This document shows, in pieces, positions 1 to 5,316 of a DNA stretch of 10,691 nucleotides; positions within the stretch are counted from its first letter, which is position 1; each line of letters opens with the position of its first letter. Source of the stretch: an uncultured Clostridia bacterium (lineage in GTDB: Bacteria; Bacillota; Clostridia; Christensenellales; UBA3700); contig CALGRX010000019.1 of the NCBI GenBank assembly GCA_937880755.1, forward strand, positions 1 to 10,691, read 5' to 3'. The notes under the pieces are model-generated. The model was not told where the DNA came from and did no database searches. It saw only the letters and a program-made list of their open reading frames with translations. The translations under genes were made by a program, and so were the position numbers.

Positions 1-2
1 TC

Positions 3-908
3 AACTTTGATTCCGACAGAGGAATCATTCTCTCCGTTGCACTCATACTTTTGGCGGCTTTGATAGTTGCGGGTGTGGTCATCGGACTTTTGCGCAAGGA
101 CTACTTCAAAAAATTCTCTTTGGTTGCTTTGGCTGTGGCGCTTGCCTATGCCGTAGCCGTTGCGATTTACTTTATCGTACAGACGTCCAAAGACGGCGAG
201 TATTCCCAAAAGTACCAAGCCTTGCTCATCGGAGTGTTTGCCGTAGCCGTGCTCGCGATAGTCATCATTTCGGTAATGATAGACCGTAAGTCGGGTAGCA
301 ATGGCAAAGAGCATACTCTCAGCGTAGTTTATGCGGCGATATGCGTGGCGATGGCGTTCGGTCTTTCTTACATTAGAGTATTCAAAGCCCCTTACGGCGG
401 CTCTATTACGCTCGCTTCGCTTCTTCCAATCATATTGTATAGTTATATGTTTGGACCTAAGAGAGGCGTTGTATGCGGACTTGTCTACGGCATTTTGCAA
501 GCAGTACAAGACCCGTGGATTGTGCACCCAATCCAATTTTTGCTCGACTATCCGCTTGCTTTCGGCATGGTAGGACTTTTGGGCGGCGTTTTGCGTGACC
601 GTCTCAAGGCTCTCCCTGCATTTGCTCTCGGCGTGCTTATTGCCGTTGTAGCTAGGTACCTCTGCCACCTAATATCGGGCGCGGTATATTTCGGAGAATA
701 CGCAGCCGACTACGGTTTCTCCAATCCGTGGGTTTATTCGCTTGCATACAACGCGCTCTACGTATTCCCTGACGGAGCAATTACTCTCGGTTGCGGTGCG
801 GCACTTCTTGCCAGCAAAGCAATGACCAACCAAATCTTCGGCGTTATGAACAAGGCTAATACCTTGCCTAAACTCTACAAGGTTGAGGACGTTGCTACCG
901 AGGCTTAA
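3..908 (+). CDS. thiT: Thiamine ECF transporter S component, ThiT-like (5' end outside window)
   Basis: The frame is open from the first complete codon at 3 to TAA at 906-908, so the true start lies upstream and 301 residues are visible. ThiT is the membrane-embedded substrate-binding subunit of an energy-coupling-factor importer for thiamine and needs a shared EcfA/EcfA'/EcfT module, which is not in this window. Family evidence, numbered from the first visible codon: GGSITLASLLP (132-142), a QFLLDY segment (178-183) matching the region that carries the ThiT substrate-contacting Glu, here Asp182, and RYLCHLISG followed by YSLAYN (about 218-250), where His222, Ser246 and Asn250 match conserved binding positions. 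The usual family length is about 190-200 aa with six membrane helices. Here about 100 extra N-terminal residues precede the ThiT domain, with about three hydrophobic segments ending near DRKSGSNGKEH. ThiT genes are often under TPP-riboswitch control, but the leader is off-window. Confidence 0.85.
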   Translation, partial: NFDSDRGIILSVALILLAALIVAGVVIGLLRKDYFKKFSLVALAVALAYAVAVAIYFIVQTSKDGEYSQKYQALLIGVFAVAVLAIVIISVMIDRKSGSNGKEHTLSVVYAAICVAMAFGLSYIRVFKAPYGGSITLASLLPIILYSYMFGPKRGVVCGLVYGILQAVQDPWIVHPIQFLLDYPLAFGMVGLLGGVLRDRLKALPAFALGVLIAVVARYLCHLISGAVYFGEYAADYGFSNPWVYSLAYNALYVFPDGAITLGCGAALLASKAMTNQIFGVMNKANTLPKLYKVEDVATEA

Positions 909-944
909 TGGAATTATCTAAGCATAATTACGGATAAAACGATA

Positions 945-974
945 AGACCGACTGCACTTAGCTGTCGGTTTTTT
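945..974 (+). terminator. Intrinsic terminator of thiT
   Basis: ACCGAC (947-952) pairs with GTCGGT (964-969) around an 11-nt loop and is followed by a run of six T. It lies 38 bp after the thiT stop codon. Confidence 0.85.
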
Positions 975-979
975 ATTAC

Positions 980-1086
980 GTCATTGCGGTTGAGCGTAGC
1001 GTAACCCCACAACTTAATGCGTATGTAATTACGCGGTGTGCTTTTTGCGCCGACAAAGAGCATACGCAGTATGCAGTAGCAATCTC
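980..1086. repeat. Degenerate GTCATTGC...GCAATCTC interspersed element
   Basis: The segment starts with GTCATTGCG and ends with GCAATCTC, the same termini as several other intergenic copies in this window (type A element). It contains internal hairpins GCGTA/TACGC (1019-1034) and GCATA/TATGC (about 1060-1074). It has no coding potential and fills the gap between the thiT terminator and the end of the SLOG gene. It is longer than the other copies, about 107 bp, so the centre is probably diverged or carries an insertion. Confidence 0.6.
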
Positions 1087-1146
1087 ACGTCAAGTGATTA
1101 AATTAAGGAAACGTTTACCTTATTAAGAACTCTATTTTTTCTAAAC

Positions 1147-1641
1147 TCACGTATATCTATACAAATTGATTATTATTTTTTTCTTTTTTGTAGCGTATTC
1201 ATAAGCGATTTTCGTGCCACTATTGTTACTTGAGGGTAATAAAGTATTTCGATTTAGGGGTGGTATATAATCTTCGTTGTAATAAAACACGCAATACGTA
1301 GAATTGTCAATCATTTCATAATTGCGTTCAACGTAAGAAAATTTACCGGCATTTTCTAATTTTATCGGAAAATAAGTTTCTTCATAAGATTGAAGAAAGT
1401 ATTCTTCGTAAGATTTGTCTAAAAATTGATAAGCAGCCCTAACGTAGACTCTTTTAATCAAAGGATAGTTTTTCTTAAGTTCGGTAACAATTTTCCACGA
1501 CAAATTATCAAACTCGCTCTTGCTTCCAAATAGAAAGGTTGTAACCCCTTTGTCAATGAGTGTTACTATTGTTTCTCTTAATAAAGATATAAGTTCTTCA
1601 GTTTTTTCAAGATTCCTATGCCCAATAAAACAAACTTGCAT
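1147..1641 (-). CDS. SLOG-superfamily protein (DUF1273/YpsA-like)
   Basis: This 164-aa protein has the motif layout of DUF1273/YpsA-type SLOG proteins, a Rossmann-like fold that binds nucleotides or their derivatives. It begins CFIGHR (4-9). FLFGSKSEFD (37-46) occupies the place of the family's FYVGxxGxFD loop and is followed by a helix ending LKKNYP. NYEMIDNSTYCVFYY (107-121) corresponds to the RNxWMVDxSDxVIA segment, and SGTKIAYEYA (141-150) to the C-terminal GGT/SGT phosphate-binding turn. ATG at 1641 is chosen because a promoter at 1679-1707 puts transcription start near 1672, downstream of an in-frame upstream TTG at 1707. The Shine-Dalgarno is imperfect (GAGAG). The gene is more AT-rich than its neighbours and divergent from the HTH gene at 1797, which suggests an acquired module. 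The biochemical role is unknown; SLOG families include DNA-uptake and nucleotide-sensing or defence proteins. Confidence 0.75.
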   Translation of the reverse strand: MQVCFIGHRNLEKTEELISLLRETIVTLIDKGVTTFLFGSKSEFDNLSWKIVTELKKNYPLIKRVYVRAAYQFLDKSYEEYFLQSYEETYFPIKLENAGKFSYVERNYEMIDNSTYCVFYYNEDYIPPLNRNTLLPSSNNSGTKIAYEYATKKKKIIINLYRYT

Positions 1642-1659
1642 AACTCTCTCTTCGTAATA

Positions 1660-1675
1660 TCGTGGAATACCGCGA
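1660..1675. promoter_or_regulatory. Operator-like inverted repeat O2 (imperfect)
   Basis: TCGTGGA-AT-ACCGCGA is an imperfect palindrome of the TCGTGGA half-site, with two mismatches in the right arm. It covers the predicted transcription start of the SLOG gene, a position suited to repression. Confidence 0.55.
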
Positions 1676-1678
1676 AAT

Positions 1679-1707
1679 ATTATAAGCGATAGGTTAAATA
1701 AAGTCAA
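1679..1707 (-). promoter_or_regulatory. Promoter of the SLOG gene
   Basis: On the minus strand TTGACT (1702-1707), a 17-bp spacer and TATAAT (1679-1684) form a near-consensus sigma-A promoter. Transcription should start near 1672, giving a leader of about 30 nt before ATG 1641. Operator-like motifs flank both ends: 1710-1725 abuts the -35 and 1660-1675 covers the expected start site. Confidence 0.8.
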
Positions 1708-1709
1708 TA

Positions 1710-1725
1710 TCGTGGAACTCCACGA
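1710..1725. promoter_or_regulatory. Operator-like inverted repeat O1 (perfect 7-2-7)
   Basis: TCGTGGA-AC-TCCACGA has perfect 7-bp arms and a 2-bp centre. It lies between the two divergent promoters, abutting the SLOG -35 and beside the expected -35 zone of the HTH gene. It is the best match to a site for a small XRE-type dimer. It starts exactly 50 bp from the start of O2. Confidence 0.7.
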
Positions 1726-1746
1726 GATATAAATTTTGCTAATTCA

Positions 1747-1752
1747 TATAAT
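1747..1752 (+). promoter_or_regulatory. -10 element of the HTH gene
   Basis: TATAAT lies 45 bp before ATG 1797, so transcription should begin near 1759, inside the left arm of the 1754-1788 inverted repeat. No good -35 is present at the expected spacing (around 1724-1729), which suggests a weak or regulator-dependent promoter. Confidence 0.55.
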
Positions 1753-1753
1753 A

Positions 1754-1788
1754 CTTTCGTGGAATAGCGATAAGAAATTCCACGAAAG
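1754..1788. promoter_or_regulatory. Operator-like inverted repeat O3 (12-bp arms, 11-bp spacer)
   Basis: CTTTCGTGGAAT (1754-1765) and ATTCCACGAAAG (1777-1788) are perfect inverted arms carrying the same TCGTGGA half-site as O1 and O2 but spaced 11 bp apart. The left arm covers the expected transcription start of the HTH gene. The right arm contains that gene's only Shine-Dalgarno-like sequence (AAAGG, 1785-1789). It could therefore act as a DNA operator, and any transcript containing both arms would hide the ribosome site in a hairpin. Confidence 0.65.
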
Positions 1789-1796
1789 GTAGTATT

Positions 1797-2030
1797 ATGA
1801 ATATCAACGACGCAATAATAAAACGAATTGACGAGATATGTAAAGAAAAGAATATCAACGTTTGTGAGGCAACGTTAAACGGAGGCAAATCTCCGTCGGC
1901 GATTTACGACTTGATAAAGGGTAGAACGAAATGTTCCAAAGTATCAACGATTAAAGCCTTTTGTCAAGGTGCGGGTATAACGTTATCGCAGTTTTTTGAT
2001 AAAGAATATTTTAATGATTTTGAAGATTAA
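1797..2030 (+). CDS. Small XRE-family (Cro/C1-type) HTH regulator
   Basis: This 77-aa protein is little more than a Cro/C1 DNA-binding domain. Residues about 18-65 hold the HTH, with SPSAIYDLIKGRTKCSKVST (32-51) as the recognition region and a following helix IKAFCQGAGITLSQFF typical of the small XRE regulators common in clostridia. ATG 1797 follows AAAGG by seven bases. The gene is divergent from the SLOG gene, and both promoters are surrounded by inverted TCGTGGA motifs, so it probably represses itself and its partner; this is inferred from context. It shares the AT-rich composition of its partner. It ends in a terminator ten bases after the stop codon. No ligand or cleavage domain is present, so any signal would have to come from another protein, possibly the SLOG partner. 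Confidence 0.85.
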   Translation: MNINDAIIKRIDEICKEKNINVCEATLNGGKSPSAIYDLIKGRTKCSKVSTIKAFCQGAGITLSQFFDKEYFNDFED

Positions 2031-2039
2031 GTAAAATAT

Positions 2040-2059
2040 ACGGGTTTGCCCGTTTTTTT
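2040..2059 (+). terminator. Intrinsic terminator of the HTH gene
   Basis: CGGG-TTTG-CCCG (2041-2052) is followed by seven T. The stem is short but GC-rich, and the T-tract is ideal. Confidence 0.8.
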
Positions 2060-2138
2060 ATATTCACTTGATAGAATAAATTTATATTATATTTATTTTA
2101 TCTTGTCCGGCTGAACAGACATTTTACCAAAATAATAC

Positions 2139-2167
2139 TTGCAGTTGTCTACACATAAATATATAAT
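2139..2167 (+). promoter_or_regulatory. Promoter of the ABC-like/S41 operon
   Basis: TTGCAG (2139-2144), a 17-bp spacer and a perfect TATAAT (2162-2167). Transcription should start at about 2173-2175, which coincides with the ATG at 2174. Confidence 0.8.
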
Positions 2168-2173
2168 AAATAT

Positions 2174-3064
2174 ATGGAAGATATTTTGTTGTCGTTGCGA
2201 GACGTAGATATGATCTATGCGGGTGGCTACGTAGGGCTGACGGGCGTAAGTATGCAAGTTGCTCTTGGCGCTATCACCGTAGTAGTGGGAGAGAGCGCCT
2301 CGGGCAAGACCAATCTTGCACGCACGATATGCGGTTTGGAGCGACCAAGCAACGGCACGATAACTATGTACGGACAAGACTTGACTACTACGTCTTTGCA
2401 ACGTCGCAACTTCGGTATGACCTTCGGCAGAGACTCATATAGACGCAAGTCTACTGTTAGAGCAAGTCTAATCGAGCCACTTACGCTCAGAGGACAGAGC
2501 ATTGACGAGATAGACGAATTAGCTCAGATCACCGATATTGCAGGCGTACTCGATATGCCGATATCTTCGATAGACGATACGACTCTTGCCAAAGTAAGTG
2601 TGGCAAGGCTATTAGCGCCAAGTCGCACGCTATACGTAGCCGACAATCCGCTTACGGTTTTGGGCGAGTATAGACAAGAGTATTTGCAACGCATACGTCC
2701 CTTGCTAGAGGGTAAAAGCGTACTTTGGCTCACCGATGACCTTGCCGAAGCGCAAATGCTATCCAATCAAATCTACGTTATGGGTGGTTGCACGATTGTA
2801 GATACTATCGTAGGCAATTCTTATCCAAGGCACGTAGCCACTGCGCTAATCAGAGGCGGAGAACCCGAGACGGCGATTTTGCGATACAAAGACGGCGAGT
2901 GGCTTATTGATACAGAGGACAAATTCTATCGTTGCGCCAAGCCGATAGACGTTATATACCAAGACAAAAAAATTACGGCTATTAGATTGATAAACGGAGA
3001 GATTGACGTCAATAATTACTACGACGCGTCAAGTCAATACAACGTAGCCGACAGAGGAGAATAA
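2174..3064 (+). CDS. Degenerate ABC-transporter ATPase-like protein
   Basis: This 296-aa protein has the outline of an importer-type (MalK-like) ABC ATPase: an N-terminal beta segment, Walker A GESASGKT (39-46), FGMTFGRDS at the Q-loop (about 80-88), a helical region, VSVARLL after the signature (141-147), the Walker B strand TLYVADNPL (152-160), a switch segment LWLTDDLAEA (184-193), and about 75 C-terminal residues that may be a TOBE-like beta domain. Only Walker A is intact. The Q-loop Gln is Gly85, LSGGQ is replaced by SSIDD (131-135), the catalytic Glu after the Walker B Asp is Asn158, and the switch His is Asp188. It may bind nucleotide but is unlikely to hydrolyse it normally. The reading frame is intact and overlaps the S41 protease gene at TAATG, so it is probably a functional partner and not a decaying pseudogene. 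No Shine-Dalgarno precedes ATG 2174, and the transcript may be leaderless. No permease gene is adjacent. Confidence 0.75.
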   Translation: MEDILLSLRDVDMIYAGGYVGLTGVSMQVALGAITVVVGESASGKTNLARTICGLERPSNGTITMYGQDLTTTSLQRRNFGMTFGRDSYRRKSTVRASLIEPLTLRGQSIDEIDELAQITDIAGVLDMPISSIDDTTLAKVSVARLLAPSRTLYVADNPLTVLGEYRQEYLQRIRPLLEGKSVLWLTDDLAEAQMLSNQIYVMGGCTIVDTIVGNSYPRHVATALIRGGEPETAILRYKDGEWLIDTEDKFYRCAKPIDVIYQDKKITAIRLINGEIDVNNYYDASSQYNVADRGE

Positions 3065-4506
3065 TGGACGATATTTTTCAAGAAGTTGCCGAAGAGCAAA
3101 ACAAGCAACCTTTGATGATGCCTAAGCAAGAGCAACCTGAGCCAAAGCTAAAGAAGGTAGGCAAAACGATTTTGTTCACCGTTTTGGTGATTATTCTAGC
3201 GGTTGCCATGTTTGTCAGCGGCGTATTTTACGCTAGCTCTATGGGTATAAGCGGTGATATGCCTATGCTCATTCAAGCTTACAAGCTGCTAGACAAATAC
3301 TACTACAAGGATATATCTTGGTCGGAATTTCAAGAGATAGCCACTCAAGCCGTGACGGGTAGCGTCGACAAATTTACCGGCATAGTTGAGGCAACACCGC
3401 AAGAAACGGGCCCGACTATGGGCTTCAACGTCAATACCGACCTATACAATAGACATTCGATAAGTTTTGTTATGCCCAATTCTCCTGCTGCCAATGCCTT
3501 TGCTTACCAAAAAGTCAGAAGAAACGACGAAAATGCCAAAGTAGAGCTTACCGAGAGCGACAACTTCAAGTTGGAGATTGGCGATAGGGTCTACGCTCTA
3601 GCCCTTGACGGAGAGACGTGGACGCGTGTGGAGAATATGACTAACGCCAACCTTAGAGCCTTGCTTGCCACTGCACAAAGCAGCATAGTAGGCGTGAGAA
3701 CCGTCAAGACGGACGGGGCGTTGGAAGACGCATATTATTACGACTATCTTATCGTCAAAGAAATCGTTGAGAGCAAATACGCCTACTACTATTCTTGCGA
3801 TGCAATCGGCGGAGTTATAGATGAAGCCGGCGGCAAAAAAGCGGGACTTATCAAGTTGGTCGAGTTTAGCGAAAGCGCATGTCTTGACTTCTACAACTGC
3901 GTTCAAGAGTTCCGTCAAGATCCCGCTCATCCTAACAAGCTAATACTAGACTTGCGTGACAACGGTGGCGGAGATGCGGAAATTCTCGGCTTTATCGCCA
4001 AGTTCCTTGTCAAAAACGAGGGTAGCGGAGAACTTCCTTTGCTTATGCTCAACTCCAATACGGGCAACGGTAAATTTGAAGAAACTTACTATACCACGTT
4101 GTCGGAATACGGCTACGACGGCGAGTACCTCAACGCCGTATACCTTGGCAAGAGCATTGACGACTTTGAAGTCGTGGTTTTGTGCAACAACGGTTCGGCT
4201 TCGAGTTCCGAGGCACTAATCGGTGCGTTGCAATATTACAACAACGCTACAATCGTCGGCAACACAACCTACGGCAAGGGCGTTGCGCAAAAGGTGTTCC
4301 CGCTCAGCGGTGGCAAATACTATCTCTATATCACCAACGGCTACTACTACGTGCCAACCAACGACGACAACGGCAATTTGCAATGGACCAAGTGCATTCA
4401 CGGCTTAGGCTTTACCCCGGAAAAAGCCAACTATCTCACGCTCCCTGCCGACGAGTACAATAAAGACCCTTACGTAAAGCGTGCATTGGCAGTCCTCAAA
4501 GGTTAA
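3064..4506 (+). CDS. Membrane-anchored S41-family (CtpA-like) serine protease
   Basis: This 480-aa protein has an acidic, Gln/Pro-rich cytoplasmic N-terminus (1-33), one membrane helix (about 34-58, IN/OUT signal-anchor type), then an extracytoplasmic part. Residues about 118-215 look like a PDZ domain carrying an insertion (MGFNVNT at the start, IGDRVYALALDGE near 172-184). The S41 core follows: KLILDLRDNGGGD (292-304), CNNGSASSSEAL (374-385) with predicted nucleophile Ser380, and TTYGKGVAQ (401-409) with catalytic Lys405. The 25-residue Ser-Lys spacing matches Tsp and D1P proteases, so it should be active. ATG 3064 shares its A with the upstream TAA and is preceded by AGAGGAG, so translation is coupled to the ABC-like gene. 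S41 proteases usually cut exposed C-termini of envelope proteins; the substrate here is unknown. A strong terminator follows. Confidence 0.9.
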   Translation: MDDIFQEVAEEQNKQPLMMPKQEQPEPKLKKVGKTILFTVLVIILAVAMFVSGVFYASSMGISGDMPMLIQAYKLLDKYYYKDISWSEFQEIATQAVTGSVDKFTGIVEATPQETGPTMGFNVNTDLYNRHSISFVMPNSPAANAFAYQKVRRNDENAKVELTESDNFKLEIGDRVYALALDGETWTRVENMTNANLRALLATAQSSIVGVRTVKTDGALEDAYYYDYLIVKEIVESKYAYYYSCDAIGGVIDEAGGKKAGLIKLVEFSESACLDFYNCVQEFRQDPAHPNKLILDLRDNGGGDAEILGFIAKFLVKNEGSGELPLLMLNSNTGNGKFEETYYTTLSEYGYDGEYLNAVYLGKSIDDFEVVVLCNNGSASSSEALIGALQYYNNATIVGNTTYGKGVAQKVFPLSGGKYYLYITNGYYYVPTNDDNGNLQWTKCIHGLGFTPEKANYLTLPADEYNKDPYVKRALAVLKG

Positions 4507-4533
4507 GAAACTCAATGTTATGTCTAAGTTTAT

Positions 4534-4567
4534 AAGGCAACTTTTCTACGAGAGTTGCCTTTTTATT
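4534..4567 (+). terminator. Intrinsic terminator of the ABC-like/S41 operon
   Basis: AAGGCAACT (4534-4542) and AGTTGCCTT (4553-4561) form a 9-bp perfect stem with a 10-nt loop. The T-run continues from the stem. Confidence 0.9.
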
Positions 4568-4600
4568 GTTTATAGAAAGCCACCTATCGAAAGCAACAAC

Positions 4601-4744
4601 GTCAATGCTAACGACTACAAGGAGTGTGACAATCTCTAGTAGTTTTGTCATTGCTAACGACTACAAGGAGCGTGACAATCTCTAGTAGTTTTGTCATTGC
4701 TAACGACTACAAGGAGCGTGGCAATATCTAGTAGTTTTGTCATT
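4601..4744. repeat. 46-bp tandem repeat, three copies
   Basis: Three head-to-tail copies (4601-4646, 4647-4692, 4693-4738) plus the first six bases of a fourth (GTCATT, 4739-4744). Each unit begins GTCATTGC (GTCAATGC in copy 1) and carries CTAACGACTACAAGGAG, then GACAATCTC and CTAGTAGTTTT. The copies differ at only a few bases: T/C in the centre of copy 1, and GACAATCTC to GGCAATATC in copy 3. TTGTCA and TGACAA can pair within a unit in copies 1 and 2. The unit carries the GTCATTGC/CAATCTC ends of the interspersed type A element, so the array probably arose by its tandem duplication. Confidence 0.9.
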
Positions 4745-4835
4745 CAGAGCGAGCAAAGCGAGCGTAGAAATCTCTATCCTATTACAACGCCCCTTTGTGT
4801 AAAGGGTGCTCCCGCATTTGTCGGGTGGGGGATTG
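4739..4835. repeat. Composite repeat: type A (4739-4775) plus two-hairpin type B (4789-4835)
   Basis: Type A runs from GTCATT through AGAGCGAGCAAAGCGAGCG to AAATCTCT. Type B contains CCCTTTGTGTAAAGGG (4791-4806, a 6-bp stem with a GTGT loop), CCCG/CGGG (4811-4825) and the ending GGGGATTG. The same A-then-B order is seen at 5521-5644 and 5652-5742. Confidence 0.75.
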
Positions 4836-4890
4836 TGTTTCACAATATCTATTGATAGTACGACAAAACCTCACGCAAGCGAAAAAAGTC

Positions 4891-4919
4891 TTGACAAAGC
4901 GCCTAAGCTATTATATATT
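4891..4919 (+). promoter_or_regulatory. Promoter of the TM1266-like gene
   Basis: A consensus TTGACA (4891-4896), a 17-bp spacer and TATATT (4914-4919). A perfect TATAAT follows at 4919-4924 but its 22-bp spacing is too long. Transcription should start near 4926, giving a leader of about 139 nt. Confidence 0.8.
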
Positions 4920-4925
4920 ATAATC

Positions 4926-5060
4926 AATCATGTACGAGGACTTGTTCTCGTGCAAGATACTACAATTATTCTGAATCAACGTTAGTTCGGCGAGTAAGAG
5001 CAACAATAATATACGATTGTATTCTCCGTTCGCCTTGGCGAGCGGAGATTTTTTTGGAGG
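4926..5060 (+). promoter_or_regulatory. Structured leader with attenuator (candidate riboswitch or protein-responsive leader)
   Basis: The leader holds a stem-loop TGTACGAG/CTCGTGCA (4931-4938 with 4947-4954, 8-nt loop) and a 12-bp terminator hairpin (5023-5034 with 5037-5048) with seven T that end directly against the GGAGG Shine-Dalgarno (5056-5060). The terminator 3' arm begins GGCGAG (5037-5042), and the same GGCGAG occurs at 4989-4994, followed by GAG at 4998-5000. The terminator 5' arm can therefore pair with either copy, the standard geometry of a terminator/antiterminator switch. I do not recognise a known riboswitch class or the T-box consensus. Confidence 0.65.
5023..5055 (+). terminator. 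Terminator hairpin inside the leader of the TM1266-like gene
   Basis: TCTCCGTTCGCC (5023-5034) pairs with GGCGAGCGGAGA (5037-5048) with one G-U wobble, followed by T5049-T5055. It sits before the gene it would control, so it must be conditional or leaky. Confidence 0.85.
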
Positions 5061-5064
5061 AAAT

Positions 5065-5316
5065 ATGCAAAGAATAGGAGTCGTCGGCATTGTACTTCAA
5101 GCCGACAAAGAGCAAGCCAAAAAGGTACAAGACCTACTCAGTCAATATGCAGATATCATCGTCGGCAGAATGGGCGTGCCTATCAAGGAGCACGGCATCA
5201 ACACGATAAGCGTCATCGTCAAGGGTAGCAACGATGATATATCGGCACTCAGCGGAAAGCTGGGAAAATTGAACGGAGTGAGTGTTAAGTCAGCGATAAC
5301 TTCAGTTGAAATTTGA
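5065..5316 (+). CDS. TM1266-like putative iron-only hydrogenase system regulator
   Basis: This 83-aa protein matches the small TM1266-like family (ACT/NikR-C-like fold), which often occurs with [FeFe]-hydrogenase maturation genes and is thought, not proven, to be a regulator. Visible family features are an RIGVVGIVLQ first strand (3-11), GRMGVPIKEHGINTISVIVKG (34-54) and a LSGKLGKLNGVSVKS C-terminal half (62-76), where the family has a similar GKLGxLxGVxVK. ATG 5065 is set by GGAGG four bases upstream and fits the family's usual length of about 80 aa; the frame is open further upstream but that stretch is the terminator hairpin. No hydrogenase or HydEFG gene is in the window, so here it is an orphan under leader control. 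No DNA-binding motif is seen, and it may sense a metabolite. The stop codon lies inside the left arm of a MITE-like element. Confidence 0.85.
   Translation: MQRIGVVGIVLQADKEQAKKVQDLLSQYADIIVGRMGVPIKEHGINTISVIVKGSNDDISALSGKLGKLNGVSVKSAITSVEI

Noticed and set aside
1642..1707. Extended N-terminus of the SLOG protein (start at 1707)
   Set aside because: The start would be a TTG inside the promoter's -35 region, upstream of the expected transcription start. The family begins at the CFIGHR strand.
2093..2502. Minus-strand open frames opposite the ABC-like gene
   Set aside because: They lack Shine-Dalgarno sites and family motifs, and they overlap a plus-strand gene with clear protein homology and its own promoter.
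2174..3064. Calling the ABC-like gene a pseudogene
   Set aside because: The frame is uninterrupted, has a good promoter, is translationally coupled to a protease with intact catalytic residues, and retains Walker A; loss of motifs alone does not show it is inactive.
4601..4744. Possible CRISPR array
   Set aside because: The 46-bp units are directly contiguous with no unique spacers, and no cas gene is nearby. It is a plain tandem repeat.
4926..5060. T-box or TPP riboswitch in the leader
   Set aside because: I find no T-box consensus like AGGGTGG and no TPP-aptamer core such as CTGAGA with its partner ACCTGA. The controlled gene also does not fit either class.
5017..5064. Upstream GTG-type start for the TM1266-like gene
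   Set aside because: The extension is the terminator hairpin and T-run, and the strong GGAGG sits just before ATG 5065.
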